A stretch of DNA of 64,000 bases from Lysobacteraceae bacterium (GTDB lineage Bacteria > Pseudomonadota > Gammaproteobacteria > Nevskiales > Nevskiaceae): assembly GCA_013823855.1 (NCBI GenBank), contig PNMW01000011.1, positions 1 through 64,000 of the forward strand, read 5' to 3'. The notes under the pieces were generated by a model that worked only from the letters and a program-made list of their open reading frames with translations, was not told where the DNA came from and made no database searches. Of the stretch, positions 43,772-51,987 are shown one piece after another; positions within the stretch are counted from its first letter, which is position 1; the number at the start of each line of letters is the position of its first letter. The position numbers and the translations under genes were made by a program.

Positions 43772-45988
43772 ATGCATCGCCGCCGAGTCTGCCGCCCGCT
43801 GATCCCGATCCTGTTCGGCGCTGCCGTCGCCGGCTGCGGCGGCGATGGCGCGGCGCCGCCGCCCGGGCCGGCGCCGACGCCGGGCGGCGTCGGCGGCATC
43901 GACACGCGGCCGAGCCTGCTGCCGCTGAACATCCCGACGGCCGCCGTGCAAGGCGGATCGGTCAGCGTGCAGCGGGTATTTCCGGCGCTGAGCTTTCCGG
44001 CGCCGCTGCTGTTCGCGGCGGCCCCGGACGACCGTACGCGCGGCTTCGTCGTATCGCAGCCCGGCGTCATCCGCGTGTTCGCGCTCGATGATCCCTCGGC
44101 CAGCCACAGCACGGTGTTCCTCGACCTCGACAGCCGGGTCACCAACGAAGGCGGCGAACTGGGCCTGCTCGGCCTCGCGTTCGATCCGGACTACGCGCGC
44201 AATGGCCATTTCTATCTGAACTACAACCCGAACTCGACGTTCGACGGTGCCGGCAACGGCAACCGGCGCACGCGGATCGCGCGCTTCACGGTCAGCGCCG
44301 ACCGCAGCGTCGCCGACCCGGCGTCCGAGCGCGTGCTGCTGGAGTTCGACCAGCCGTTCAGCAACCACAACGGCGGCTGGCTCGGCTTCGGGCCGGATCG
44401 CAGGCTCTACGTCGCGTCCGGCGATGGTGGCGGCGGCGGTGACCCACTCGGCAGCGGCCAGGACCTGGACTCGCGGCTCGGCAAGATGCTGCGGCTGAAT
44501 CCGGACGGCACGGCCCCGGCCGACAACCCGTTCGCCGGCGCGATTCCCGGCGCCGACGAGATCTGGGCCTACGGCCTGCGCAACCCGTTCCGGGCCGGCT
44601 TCGATCGCGCGACCGGCAGCCTGTGGGTCGGCGATGTCGGCCAGAACGCGTACGAGGAAATCGATGTCATCAGCCGCGGCGGCAACTTCGGCTGGAACGT
44701 CCGCGAAGGCCTGCATGGTTATCCGACGGCGAGCACGCCGAAGCCGGCCGGCCACAACTTCATCGATCCGGTGATCGAGTACAGCCACCGCGACGGCTGC
44801 AGCGTCACCGGCGGCTCGGTCTACCGCGGCGGCGCGATCCCGAGCCTGAGTGGCGCCTACGTCTACACCGACTACTGCTCCGGCACCGTCTGGGCAGCGA
44901 CCCCGGTCGATGGCCGGCCAGCGACCACGACCGTGATCGGCACGATTCCCGGCAATCCGAGTTCGATCGCCGAGGACCCCGATGGCGAGCTGATCGCCAC
45001 CGGCATCGCGTCCGGCGCGCTGTACAAGCTGTTGCCCGGCACCGGCGGCAGCGCCGAAGTGTTCCCGCAGACGCTGTCGGCGACCGGCCTGTTCCGCGAT
45101 ACCGCCGCACTGACGCCGAATCCCGGGCTGATTCCGTATGCGCCGAACGCCGCGTTCTGGTCCGATGGCGCCTCGAAGCAGCGCTGGTTCGCGATTCCGG
45201 ATGGCAGCCGGATCGGCTTCAGCGCCAGCGGTGCCTGGACCTGGCCGGTCGGCGCGGTGACCGTCAAGCAGTTCGACATCCGCGCTGCCGATGGCCGCAC
45301 GCGGCGGCTGGAAACCCGGATCTTCGTCAACCGCGCCAGCGGCTGGCAGGGCTACACCTATCGCTGGAACGAGGCCGGCACCGACGCCACGCTGATCACC
45401 ACCGCGCAGACCGAGACGTTCACCGCGTTCGGCGCCAGCCGCCCGCAGACCTACGAATACCCGAGCCGCGCCGCCTGCGCCGGCTGCCATACGGCGGCCA
45501 GCGGCTACGTGCTCGGCATCGGCACCGCACAGCTCAACGGCGACTATCCGTACCCGACCAGAACCGCCAACCAGCTGACCACGCTGAACGTCATCGGCCT
45601 GTTCACCACCGACATCGGCGCGGCGACGGCCTATCCGCTGCGCGTCGACCCGCGCGCCGCCAGCCAGCCACTGGCGGCGCGGGCGCGGGCCTATCTCGAC
45701 GTCAACTGCGCGCAGTGCCACCAGCCCGGCGGCCCGGCGCCGGTGAACATGGACCTGCGCGCCGCGACCGCGATCGGCAGCACGCGCCTGGTCGGGGTGC
45801 TGCCGCAGGCCGGCGATCTCGGCATCGCCGATGCGCGGCGGGTGGTGCCCGGCGACAAGGCGCGCAGCGTGCTGTGGGAACGGATGCGGCGGCTCGATGC
45901 GTTCCGGATGCCGAATCTCGGCAGCCACGTCGTCGACGAGGACGGCGTGGCGCTGATCGGCGCCTGGATCGACGCCGGGGCCGAGTGA
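43772..45988 (+). CDS. Fusion lipoprotein: glucose/sorbosone dehydrogenase-like propeller plus diheme cytochrome module
   Basis: The 738-residue protein has a lipobox (AVAGCGG, Cys22). It continues with a PQQ-type sugar dehydrogenase propeller at about 60-420 (LLGLAFDPDYARNGHFYLNY, HNGGWLGFGPDRRLYVASGD, GLRNPFRAGFD) and a C-terminal module at about 430-738 with CXXCH motifs CAGCH (about 571) and CAQCH (about 647). That module matches the C-terminal half of the beta-helix fusion at 16206-19103, with shared landmarks GLF, NAAFWSD/NTALFSD and IPDG. The cytochrome probably takes electrons from the propeller. Substrate unknown. The start has gaggag about ten bases upstream. Confidence 0.85.
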   Translation: MHRRRVCRPLIPILFGAAVAGCGGDGAAPPPGPAPTPGGVGGIDTRPSLLPLNIPTAAVQGGSVSVQRVFPALSFPAPLLFAAAPDDRTRGFVVSQPGVIRVFALDDPSASHSTVFLDLDSRVTNEGGELGLLGLAFDPDYARNGHFYLNYNPNSTFDGAGNGNRRTRIARFTVSADRSVADPASERVLLEFDQPFSNHNGGWLGFGPDRRLYVASGDGGGGGDPLGSGQDLDSRLGKMLRLNPDGTAPADNPFAGAIPGADEIWAYGLRNPFRAGFDRATGSLWVGDVGQNAYEEIDVISRGGNFGWNVREGLHGYPTASTPKPAGHNFIDPVIEYSHRDGCSVTGGSVYRGGAIPSLSGAYVYTDYCSGTVWAATPVDGRPATTTVIGTIPGNPSSIAEDPDGELIATGIASGALYKLLPGTGGSAEVFPQTLSATGLFRDTAALTPNPGLIPYAPNAAFWSDGASKQRWFAIPDGSRIGFSASGAWTWPVGAVTVKQFDIRAADGRTRRLETRIFVNRASGWQGYTYRWNEAGTDATLITTAQTETFTAFGASRPQTYEYPSRAACAGCHTAASGYVLGIGTAQLNGDYPYPTRTANQLTTLNVIGLFTTDIGAATAYPLRVDPRAASQPLAARARAYLDVNCAQCHQPGGPAPVNMDLRAATAIGSTRLVGVLPQAGDLGIADARRVVPGDKARSVLWERMRRLDAFRMPNLGSHVVDEDGVALIGAWIDAGAE

Positions 45989-46000
45989 GCGGCCGGCGCT

Positions 46001-46693
46001 TCAGCCCGCCGGCAGGAAGCGCGCGAGGATCGCCCGCATCGCGGCGTTATTGGCGGTGAAGGCTGCGACGTCGGCGAGGATCGCCTCCGGCGCCTGTACG
46101 TGGCGCGACGGCGTCAGCGTCTCGTGGCGTAACCATTCGATCGCGTTGTCGCGCGTCACCTCCAGATGGAACTGCAGGCCGATGACCCGGCCGCCATCCC
46201 AGCTGAACGCCTGCTGCGCGCAGGCTTCGCTGTGGGCCAGGCAGACCGCGCCGGGCGGCAGCGCGTAGGTGTCGCCATGCCAGTGGAACGCCGTGAAGCG
46301 CGGCGGCAGATCGGCGAATGCCGGCTCGGCGCGGCCGGCGGCGCTCAGTTCAACCGGGAACCAGCCGATTTCCGGCTCGTCGTTGCGACGCACCGGGCCG
46401 CCGAGCACGTCGGCGATCAGCTGCGCGCCGAGACAGATGCCGAGCACGCGCCGGCCCTGCGCGATCGCTGCGCGGATCAGCGCCTTTTCGGTGCGCAGCC
46501 AGGGGTGCGCTTGGTATTCATAGATGTTCATCGGGCCGCCCATCACGATCAGTGCATCGAAGTCAGCAGCTGGAGGCGGTATCGCACCGGCCTGCAGCGG
46601 CGTGCCGGTGACCGTGTGGCGGTGTGCCGCCAGCCACGGTGCGATGCAGCCAAGGTCTTCAAAATCAGCGTGTTGCAGCCAGTGGATACGCAT
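46001..46693 (-). CDS. Class I glutamine amidotransferase-like protein
   Basis: The 230-residue protein is a stand-alone GATase1 domain. The nucleophile is in GICLGAQLIADVLGG (about 87-101), and the His-Glu pair is in LQFHLEVT (about 176-183), completing the triad. It is preceded by DALIVMGGPMNIYE. Such GuaA-N-like proteins act as amidotransferases or hydrolases of gamma-glutamyl compounds. The start at 46693 (MRIHWLQHAD) is conserved in type. A sigma-54-like promoter faces away from it 55 bp upstream, so a link to nitrogen is possible but not shown. Confidence 0.9.
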   Translation of the reverse strand: MRIHWLQHADFEDLGCIAPWLAAHRHTVTGTPLQAGAIPPPAADFDALIVMGGPMNIYEYQAHPWLRTEKALIRAAIAQGRRVLGICLGAQLIADVLGGPVRRNDEPEIGWFPVELSAAGRAEPAFADLPPRFTAFHWHGDTYALPPGAVCLAHSEACAQQAFSWDGGRVIGLQFHLEVTRDNAIEWLRHETLTPSRHVQAPEAILADVAAFTANNAAMRAILARFLPAG

Positions 46694-46747
46694 GAACGAC
46701 GCCCCGACGGAAAGTCCGGAGCGGAGATTGCGCGGCGCGCCAGAAGT

Positions 46748-46763
46748 TGGCAAGGCTCTTGCT
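46748..46763 (+). promoter_or_regulatory. Sigma-54-type promoter
   Basis: TGGCA-N6-TTGCT (46748-46763) has GG and GC exactly ten bases apart, matching the -24/-12 consensus at all key positions. The start of transcription would be near 46774. No enhancer site was recognised upstream. Confidence 0.6.
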
Positions 46764-46790
46764 TGAACAGAAATGTCTCTTCTCGACTTT

Positions 46791-46814
46791 GCCCGGCTCC
46801 TCGCCGGGCTTTTT
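46791..46814 (+). terminator. Terminator-like hairpin just after the sigma-54-type promoter
   Basis: GCCCGGC-TCCTC-GCCGGGC (46791-46809) is followed by five T residues. It lies only about 17-40 bases past the predicted start, so the RNA would be about 40 nt or this is an attenuator for the propeller gene at 46866. Confidence 0.75.
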
Positions 46815-46865
46815 GTTGGCGCGGCCGGCGCCGATGGCCGGGGGCTGCGCCGCTATCATCCGGCC

Positions 46866-47783
46866 ATGACGCCTGCCGACCCCCGCCTGGGCCGCCACTT
46901 CAGCCGCTGCGTGCTCGGCATCGCGCTGCTGCTGAATTCCTGCGTGCTGCTGTCGCAGCCGGATGCGCCGCGGCTGGCCCAGCCGGCGCTCGATGAACTC
47001 AGCGGCCTGGCGGTCTCGAAGGCCGATCCGACCGTGCTCTGGGGGCACAACGACAGCGGCGGCAGGGCCGAGCTGTTCCGCATCGGCGTCGATGGCAGTG
47101 ACCTCGGCCGGCTGCGGGTGTCGGGCGCGCGGGCCTACGACTGGGAAGACATCAGCGCCTTCGAATGGCGCGGCAAGCCGGCGCTGCTGATCGCCGATGT
47201 CGGCGACAACAAGGCCGCGCGGCATTCGGTGACCCTGTACGCGGTCAGCGACCCGGGCCGCGGTGGCCGGCAGGCGCGGCTGCTCTGGCAACTCGATTTC
47301 CGTTACGACGGCGGCCCGCGCGACTGCGAAGCGGTGACCGTCGATCAAGCCGATCACAGCGTGCTGCTGCTGACCAAGCGCGAGCATCCGAAGCGCCTGT
47401 ACCGGCTGCCGCTGCCGAAAGGCAAGCCGCCGGTCGGCGTGGCGACCGCCGAACTGCTCGGCGAGGTCACCACCGTGCCGCAGCCGAGCGCCCTCGATCA
47501 CCTCGGCAACCCGATGCAGGCCCATTTCTTCGGCCAGCCGACGGCGATGGACCTGAGCCCCGACGGCCGCAGCCTGCTGGTGCTGACCTACAAGAACGCG
47601 CTGCGCTGGCGTCGCCGCGATGGCCAGCCCTGGATCGAGGCGCTGGCCGCCGCCCCCGAGATCATCGCGCTGCCATTCCTGCGCCAGGCCGAGGCGCTGG
47701 CGGTGGCCGCCGACGGCCAGTCGATGTTCGTCAGCAGCGAAGGCGCCAGCGCGCCGCTGCTGCGGGTGCCGCTGAGTCCCTGA
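46866..47783 (+). CDS. Secreted propeller-like protein of unknown function
   Basis: The 305-residue protein has a hydrophobic N-terminus (CVLGIALLLNSCVLLS) that could be a signal or lipoprotein signal (LLNSC). The rest shows propeller-like repeats: LSGLAVSKADPTVLWGHNDS, AYDWEDISAF, DCEAVTVDQADHSVLLLTK, PTAMDLSPDGRSLLVLTYK. The family is common in gammaproteobacteria with no known role. I start at the ATG at 46866; an upstream ATG in frame at 46773 would place the terminator-like hairpin inside the gene and sits at the predicted transcription start, so it is unlikely. Confidence 0.75.
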   Translation: MTPADPRLGRHFSRCVLGIALLLNSCVLLSQPDAPRLAQPALDELSGLAVSKADPTVLWGHNDSGGRAELFRIGVDGSDLGRLRVSGARAYDWEDISAFEWRGKPALLIADVGDNKAARHSVTLYAVSDPGRGGRQARLLWQLDFRYDGGPRDCEAVTVDQADHSVLLLTKREHPKRLYRLPLPKGKPPVGVATAELLGEVTTVPQPSALDHLGNPMQAHFFGQPTAMDLSPDGRSLLVLTYKNALRWRRRDGQPWIEALAAAPEIIALPFLRQAEALAVAADGQSMFVSSEGASAPLLRVPLSP

Positions 47784-47799
47784 GTCGTCGAGCCGTTCT

Positions 47800-47822
47800 C
47801 CCCTCTCCCCCGGGGAGAGGGG
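47800..47822. repeat. CCCCTCTCCCC intergenic palindrome
   Basis: An 11-bp arm CCCCTCTCCCC (47800-47810) is followed by one base and its exact complement (47812-47822), then CCGGGGGTGAGGG. This is a familiar intergenic palindrome in many bacterial genomes. It lacks a T run but lies between two converging genes. Confidence 0.6.
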
Positions 47823-47840
47823 CCGGGGGTGAGGGAAGCC

Positions 47841-48632
47841 TCAGGCCAGCGCGGCCCAACCCAGCAAGCCCGCACCGAGCGCGATCCGGTACCACGCGAA
47901 CGCGGTGAACCGGTGGCTCTGGATGTAGCGCAGCAGCCACTTGACGGCGATGAACGCCACCACCGCGGAGACCACGAAGCCGACCGCCACATGGCGCCAG
48001 TTTTCGCCGCCGCCGCCGTGCTTCCACTCGCCGTACAGCGCGTAGACGCTGGCCGCATACATGGTCGGGATGCCGACCAGGAACGCGAACTCGGTGGCCG
48101 CCGCGCGGCTGGCGCCGCCGATCAGCATTGCCGCGAAGATCGTCGTCGCCGAGCGCGAGGTGCCGGGAAACACGCCGGCCACCACCTGGCCGATGCCGAC
48201 CGCGATCGCCACCGTCCACAGGATCTCCGCCTGCTCCGGCCGGCGCCCGGCCCACCATTCGGCGGCCAGCATCCAGATGCCGCCGATCACCAGCGCCCAG
48301 GCGATCGGGCCGATGCTGTCCGGCAGCTCGAAGCCGAGCTTCTTGACGATCAGGCCGAGCACGGCGGTGATCAGGAAAGCCAGCGCCAGCTTGGCGATGT
48401 AGACGCGGTTGCCGGCGTCGCCGAGGCCGGTCGCCAGCGTCCACAGCCGGTCCCGGTAGATCACCGTCACCGCGAGGATCGCGCCGGCCTGGATCACGAT
48501 GTTGAACAGTTCCGAACGCTGGCCGAGACCGAACTGTTCGGCCAGCAGCAGATGGCCGGTCGAGGAGATCGGCAGGAATTCGGTGATGCCTTCGATGATG
48601 CCGAGCAGGATGACTTGCAGCAGGTCGTTCAC
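47841..48632 (-). CDS. uppP: Undecaprenyl-diphosphatase (UppP/BacA)
   Basis: UppP removes a phosphate from undecaprenyl diphosphate, recycling the lipid carrier for peptidoglycan. The 263-residue membrane protein has the two family motifs EGITEFLPISSTGHLLL near the N-terminus (about 14-30) and FPGTSRSATT in the middle. About eight hydrophobic segments follow. Start is GTG at 48632 (VNDLLQVILLG), which puts the first motif at the normal distance from the N-terminus. Confidence 0.95.
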   Translation of the reverse strand: MNDLLQVILLGIIEGITEFLPISSTGHLLLAEQFGLGQRSELFNIVIQAGAILAVTVIYRDRLWTLATGLGDAGNRVYIAKLALAFLITAVLGLIVKKLGFELPDSIGPIAWALVIGGIWMLAAEWWAGRRPEQAEILWTVAIAVGIGQVVAGVFPGTSRSATTIFAAMLIGGASRAAATEFAFLVGIPTMYAASVYALYGEWKHGGGGENWRHVAVGFVVSAVVAFIAVKWLLRYIQSHRFTAFAWYRIALGAGLLGWAALA

Positions 48633-48707
48633 GGGGTTCCGGGCGGTAGCAGGAGTGGCGGCGGCGATGGCCGATAATGCGGTCCGCAACAGGATAAGGG
48701 ACCGGTA

Positions 48708-49466
48708 ATGGGCATCGAGGTCGGGGCTTCACTTGCAGGAACCGCGCTGGTCACCGGCGGCGCGCGCCGGGTCGGTGCGGCGATCGTCGAATGCCTGCAC
48801 GGCAGCGGCATGAACGTCGCGATCCACTGCCGCAGCTCGGTCGCCGAAGGTGCGGCACTGGCCGGCCGCCTGAACGCGCTGCGCGCCGACTCGGCGATCG
48901 TGCTGACGGCCGATCTGGCCGACGATGCCGCCGTCGCCCGGCTGGCGGTCGACGCCCATGCCCGCTGGGGCCGGCTCGACGCGCTGGTCAACAACGCCTC
49001 CGGCTATCGGCGTACGCCGATCGGCACGATCACGCCGACGATCTTCGACGACCTGATCGCCTCGAACTTCAAGGCGCCGCTGCTGCTGACCCAGGCCTGC
49101 CTGCCGCTGTTCGGCGAACAGGCCACCGTGGTCAACATCCTCGACACCCTGGCCCGCCACGCCCGGCCTGGCTTCGCGCCGTACAACGCCGCCAAGAGCG
49201 CCCTGTGGTCACTGACCGAAACGCTGGCGGTCGAGCTGGCGCCGCGCGTGCGCGTCAATGGCGTGGCGCCGGGCCACATCCTGTGGGCCGAATCCACTGC
49301 GCTGAACGCCGCCCAGCAGGCCGAGGAACTGAGCCGCATCCCGATGGGCCGGCTCGGCGAACCTGACGAGATCGCCCGCGCGGTAGCCTTCCTGCTGTCG
49401 CCGGCCAGCGCTTATCTGAATGGCGTGGTCCTGCCGGTGGATGGGGCGTTGCGGTTGAGGGCGTGA
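48708..49466 (+). CDS. SDR-family oxidoreductase, pteridine reductase-like
   Basis: The 252-residue classical short-chain dehydrogenase has the cofactor motif ALVTGGARRVGAAI (about 13-26). The TGxxxRxG form, with Arg in place of a Gly, is the mark of PTR1/FolM-type pteridine reductases. The NNAS motif and the catalytic PYNAAKSAL (Tyr and Lys) are present. It likely reduces dihydrobiopterin or dihydrofolate. The gene is divergent from uppP with a 75-bp gap that should hold both promoters. Confidence 0.87.
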   Translation: MGIEVGASLAGTALVTGGARRVGAAIVECLHGSGMNVAIHCRSSVAEGAALAGRLNALRADSAIVLTADLADDAAVARLAVDAHARWGRLDALVNNASGYRRTPIGTITPTIFDDLIASNFKAPLLLTQACLPLFGEQATVVNILDTLARHARPGFAPYNAAKSALWSLTETLAVELAPRVRVNGVAPGHILWAESTALNAAQQAEELSRIPMGRLGEPDEIARAVAFLLSPASAYLNGVVLPVDGALRLRA

Positions 49467-49521
49467 TTGATACGCGCGGGCGTTGAAGCAGTGGCTGACG
49501 TTCGGTAGCGTGCGACTCATG

Positions 49522-49651
49522 TAGCTCGTAGGGCGGGTCGCGACCCGCCGCTTTCCGTGACGTAAAGACTTCCGTTCACTGCGTCGAAAATCAAAAGCCG
49601 CTGGCCGTATCGCTGCGTCAATGGCGGGTCGCGACCCGCCCTACGGAGCTA
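49522..49651. repeat. 130-bp element with long terminal inverted repeats
   Basis: The left end (49522-49549) and the right end (49623-49651) are inverted copies of about 28 bp that differ by one inserted base. Each end carries the 18-bp palindrome GGCGGGTCGCGACCCGCC and the flank TAGCTC. The 73-bp centre has no frame. It looks like a small non-autonomous element (MITE or REP-like). Confidence 0.65.
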
Positions 49652-49711
49652 GATTCTGTGGGGAGCTAAAGGAAGCAGGGTCAACTATCTGCCGCTTTAG
49701 CCAAGCTGAAG

Positions 49712-49743
49712 GGCCCAGGGTCGATTCAGGGTCGCCCTGGGCC
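49712..49743 (-). terminator. Hairpin at the 3' end of the NRDE gene
   Basis: GGCCCAGGG (49712-49720) pairs with CCCTGGGCC (49735-49743) across a 14-base loop, touching the stop codon of the leftward NRDE gene. There is no T run, so its role as a terminator is weak. Confidence 0.35.
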
Positions 49744-50564
49744 TACATCGACGGCCTTCCAACCGCAGCCGCGCCCCGCCCCGCCACCAACCGCGCCTCA
49801 CCCATCAGCCCACCATCCGCAGCAAAGCGCCGCTCGGCGAACAGCGTGCGGCCGTCGCGGCCGAGCATGACGATCTGGCTGGCGCGGGTGCCGTAGCCGG
49901 GCAGCTTGATGAACGGGGGCGACAGCAGCCGTTCGCGTTCCAGGCCGATGCCGGTGTCCGGCAGTTCGCTGTCGGCCGGCCGGTGCTCGTCGGCCAGCGC
50001 GGCGTACAGCGGTTCGAGGTCGGCAGCCTCGTCGGGCAATGACGCGCGACCCACTGCGCTGTCCAGCCAGTCGCCGAGCGCTGCGGTCAGCTTCCGGGTT
50101 TTCGGCCAGGGCTGCTCGAAGCTGCCATTGGACAGGCCGTGGACGCCGGCCTGCACGGTTTCCCAGCGCGGCTTCAGGCGATTGGTGGCGACGATCAGGT
50201 CCTCGCCATCCCAGAGCAGCAGGTTGAACGGGCCGTAGTCGTTGCCGTCGACACGGCGCAGTTCGGCGTAGGCCACCGCGGGCTCGCTGCCGCGGAGGAA
50301 TTCGTGGACCAGCGCGCCGCGCGAGCGTGCCGGGGACGGCGGCGTGGCCTCGCGGACATTGGTGACCGCCGCGAGCCGGGACCGCTGGCGATCGATGGCC
50401 AGCCAGCCGCCGCCGGCTTGCAGATCGCGTCCGCCGATGATGTCCGGGTGGTCGTCCCAGGGCCCGAGCGGGGCGGTCGGCCGGACGTGGAACTCGTCGC
50501 GATTGGCGATCAGCACGAGCGGGCAGGCGGGGTGAACGTGGTAGGCGAAGGCGATCAGGCACAT
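49743..50564 (-). CDS. NRDE-family protein (TANGO2-like)
   Basis: The 273-residue protein starts MCLIAFAYH and has the family tag VLIANRDEFHVRP at about 17-29, which gives the NRDE name. Cys2 would become the N-terminal nucleophile after Met removal, as in Ntn hydrolases. It continues with GGWLAIDRQRSRLAAVTNVR. Eukaryotic TANGO2 relatives are linked to lipid or heme trafficking; the bacterial role is unknown. The ATG at 50564 is fixed by the conserved MC start. Confidence 0.9.
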   Translation of the reverse strand: MCLIAFAYHVHPACPLVLIANRDEFHVRPTAPLGPWDDHPDIIGGRDLQAGGGWLAIDRQRSRLAAVTNVREATPPSPARSRGALVHEFLRGSEPAVAYAELRRVDGNDYGPFNLLLWDGEDLIVATNRLKPRWETVQAGVHGLSNGSFEQPWPKTRKLTAALGDWLDSAVGRASLPDEAADLEPLYAALADEHRPADSELPDTGIGLERERLLSPPFIKLPGYGTRASQIVMLGRDGRTLFAERRFAADGGLMGEARLVAGRGAAAVGRPSM

Positions 50565-50653
50565 GGGCGAAATGATGCCCGATCGCCCCGCGCCCGCGCA
50601 GGGAAGTCGATGGCAGGGCACACTCCAGCGTCCATTTCCCCACCGATGCCGAG

Positions 50654-51574
50654 ATGGCCACCACCACCCGCAGTCCTGAACAGCCGACGCCCTACGAACG
50701 CGAGCAACTGGCGCGGATCACCGAATGGCGCAACGAATCCCCGGACTTCTTCAGCCAGGCCCTGGGCCGTGCCCTGTCGCCGGCGGCACGGGCGGTGCAG
50801 CGGTCGATCCCGGTCGACTGGCTGCGCTCGGCGCTGAAAGGCGTGCAGCGCACCTCGGCGCGGATGGCCGATCGGCGCTCGATCCTGCGCGCGGCCGAGG
50901 TCGATGATCTGGCGGCACTGCGCGCCGGCCCGCTGGAAACCTGCGACAAGGTGGCCGGCCGCGTCGGCCGCCGCGGCGCGGCGCTGGCCGGCGGCAGCGG
51001 TGCCCTGTTCGGCATCGCCGGCGCTGCCGGGCTGGTCGCCGATGTCCCGACCTTGCTGGTGCAGGCGTTCCGGGTGATCCATCGCACCGGCCTGTGTTAC
51101 GGCGAGGACTGTGCCGAAGAGGGGCTGCAGCGGCTGCCGGTGGCGATCTTCGCGCTGGCCTCGGCCAACACGCTGGAGGAAAGGCAGGCGGCGCTGGCGG
51201 CGATCGAGCACGATGCCTCGGCCAGCGATGCGGCGATCCGCGACGGTCTGGAGCGCGCCGCCGAGCGCGAGCTGGCCAAGGAAGCAACGGTGTTCAGCAT
51301 CAGCAACCTGTCGTCGGCGATCGCCCGCCGCCTCGGGCTGGCCAAGGCCGGCGGCTCGCTGCCGCTGATGGGCGCGTTCGTCGGCGCTGCGGTCAACGCC
51401 TGGTATCTGAACGAGGTCGCCCATGCGGCACGCGCGGCCTTCCAGCTGCGCTGGCTGCGGCGACGCTACGCGCTGGCGCGGGTCGAGGCTGCGCTGGCAC
51501 CCGACGAAGCCTTGCCACCGCCGGTGGCGGCAAGGTCGCGACTCAGGCGCAAGCCGTCGGCGCCGTCCTCGTAG
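50654..51574 (+). CDS. EcsC family protein
   Basis: The 306-residue protein has an N-terminal helix (PYEREQLARITEWR) and the EcsC core with GGSGALFGIAGAAGLVADVPTLL and LPLMGAFVGAAVNAWYLNEVAHAA. The latter two are membrane-seeking hairpins. EcsC in Bacillus is encoded with an ABC transporter, but this family is found alone in proteobacteria and its role is unclear. The last 109 bp overlap the 3' end of the GNAT gene on the other strand. Confidence 0.87.
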   Translation: MATTTRSPEQPTPYEREQLARITEWRNESPDFFSQALGRALSPAARAVQRSIPVDWLRSALKGVQRTSARMADRRSILRAAEVDDLAALRAGPLETCDKVAGRVGRRGAALAGGSGALFGIAGAAGLVADVPTLLVQAFRVIHRTGLCYGEDCAEEGLQRLPVAIFALASANTLEERQAALAAIEHDASASDAAIRDGLERAAERELAKEATVFSISNLSSAIARRLGLAKAGGSLPLMGAFVGAAVNAWYLNEVAHAARAAFQLRWLRRRYALARVEAALAPDEALPPPVAARSRLRRKPSAPSS

Positions 51575-51987
51575 TAGCCGGGCAGCGACGCCGTTTCCCG
51601 ATAGCCGAGCCGGGCGTACAGGGCACGCGCGGCGCGGTTGTCGGCGCGCACTTCCAGGGTCACGCGCGCGCAGGCTTCATCGGCGGCGATCGCCTGCAGC
51701 GCCTCGACCAGCCGCTGGCCGATGCCGAGGCCGCGCGCCTCGGGCGCCACCACCACCGAGTAGGTCCGCATTGCCCGGCTGCCGGCGCGACGCAGGCCGA
51801 TCAGGTTGCCGAGCACCGCGCCGGCCGCGTTTTCGGCAACCAGCACCCGCGCCGTCGGCGCCCGCAGGAAGCGCCGGATGCTGCGCCGGGACATCCGGTC
51901 GGACGGGAACACCGCTTCCAGCGCCAGCATCGCGTCGGCATCGCCGTCGCGACCGCGGCGAACCACGACATCGGCCGGGGCGGCCAT
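51466..51987 (-). CDS. GNAT-family N-acetyltransferase
   Basis: The 173-residue protein has the GNAT acetyl-CoA pyrophosphate loop in VVVAPEARGLGIGQRLVEAL (about 77-96) and a RimI-like C-terminal half (LEVRADNRAARALYARLGY). It starts by TGATG overlap with the ATP-grasp gene stop, so the two are translated together. Related genes are sometimes fused with the same ATP-grasp protein, which suggests they modify one target. The last 35 or so residues lie antisense to the EcsC 3' end. Confidence 0.85.
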   Translation of the reverse strand: MAAPADVVVRRGRDGDADAMLALEAVFPSDRMSRRSIRRFLRAPTARVLVAENAAGAVLGNLIGLRRAGSRAMRTYSVVVAPEARGLGIGQRLVEALQAIAADEACARVTLEVRADNRAARALYARLGYRETASLPGYYEDGADGLRLSRDLAATGGGKASSGASAASTRASA

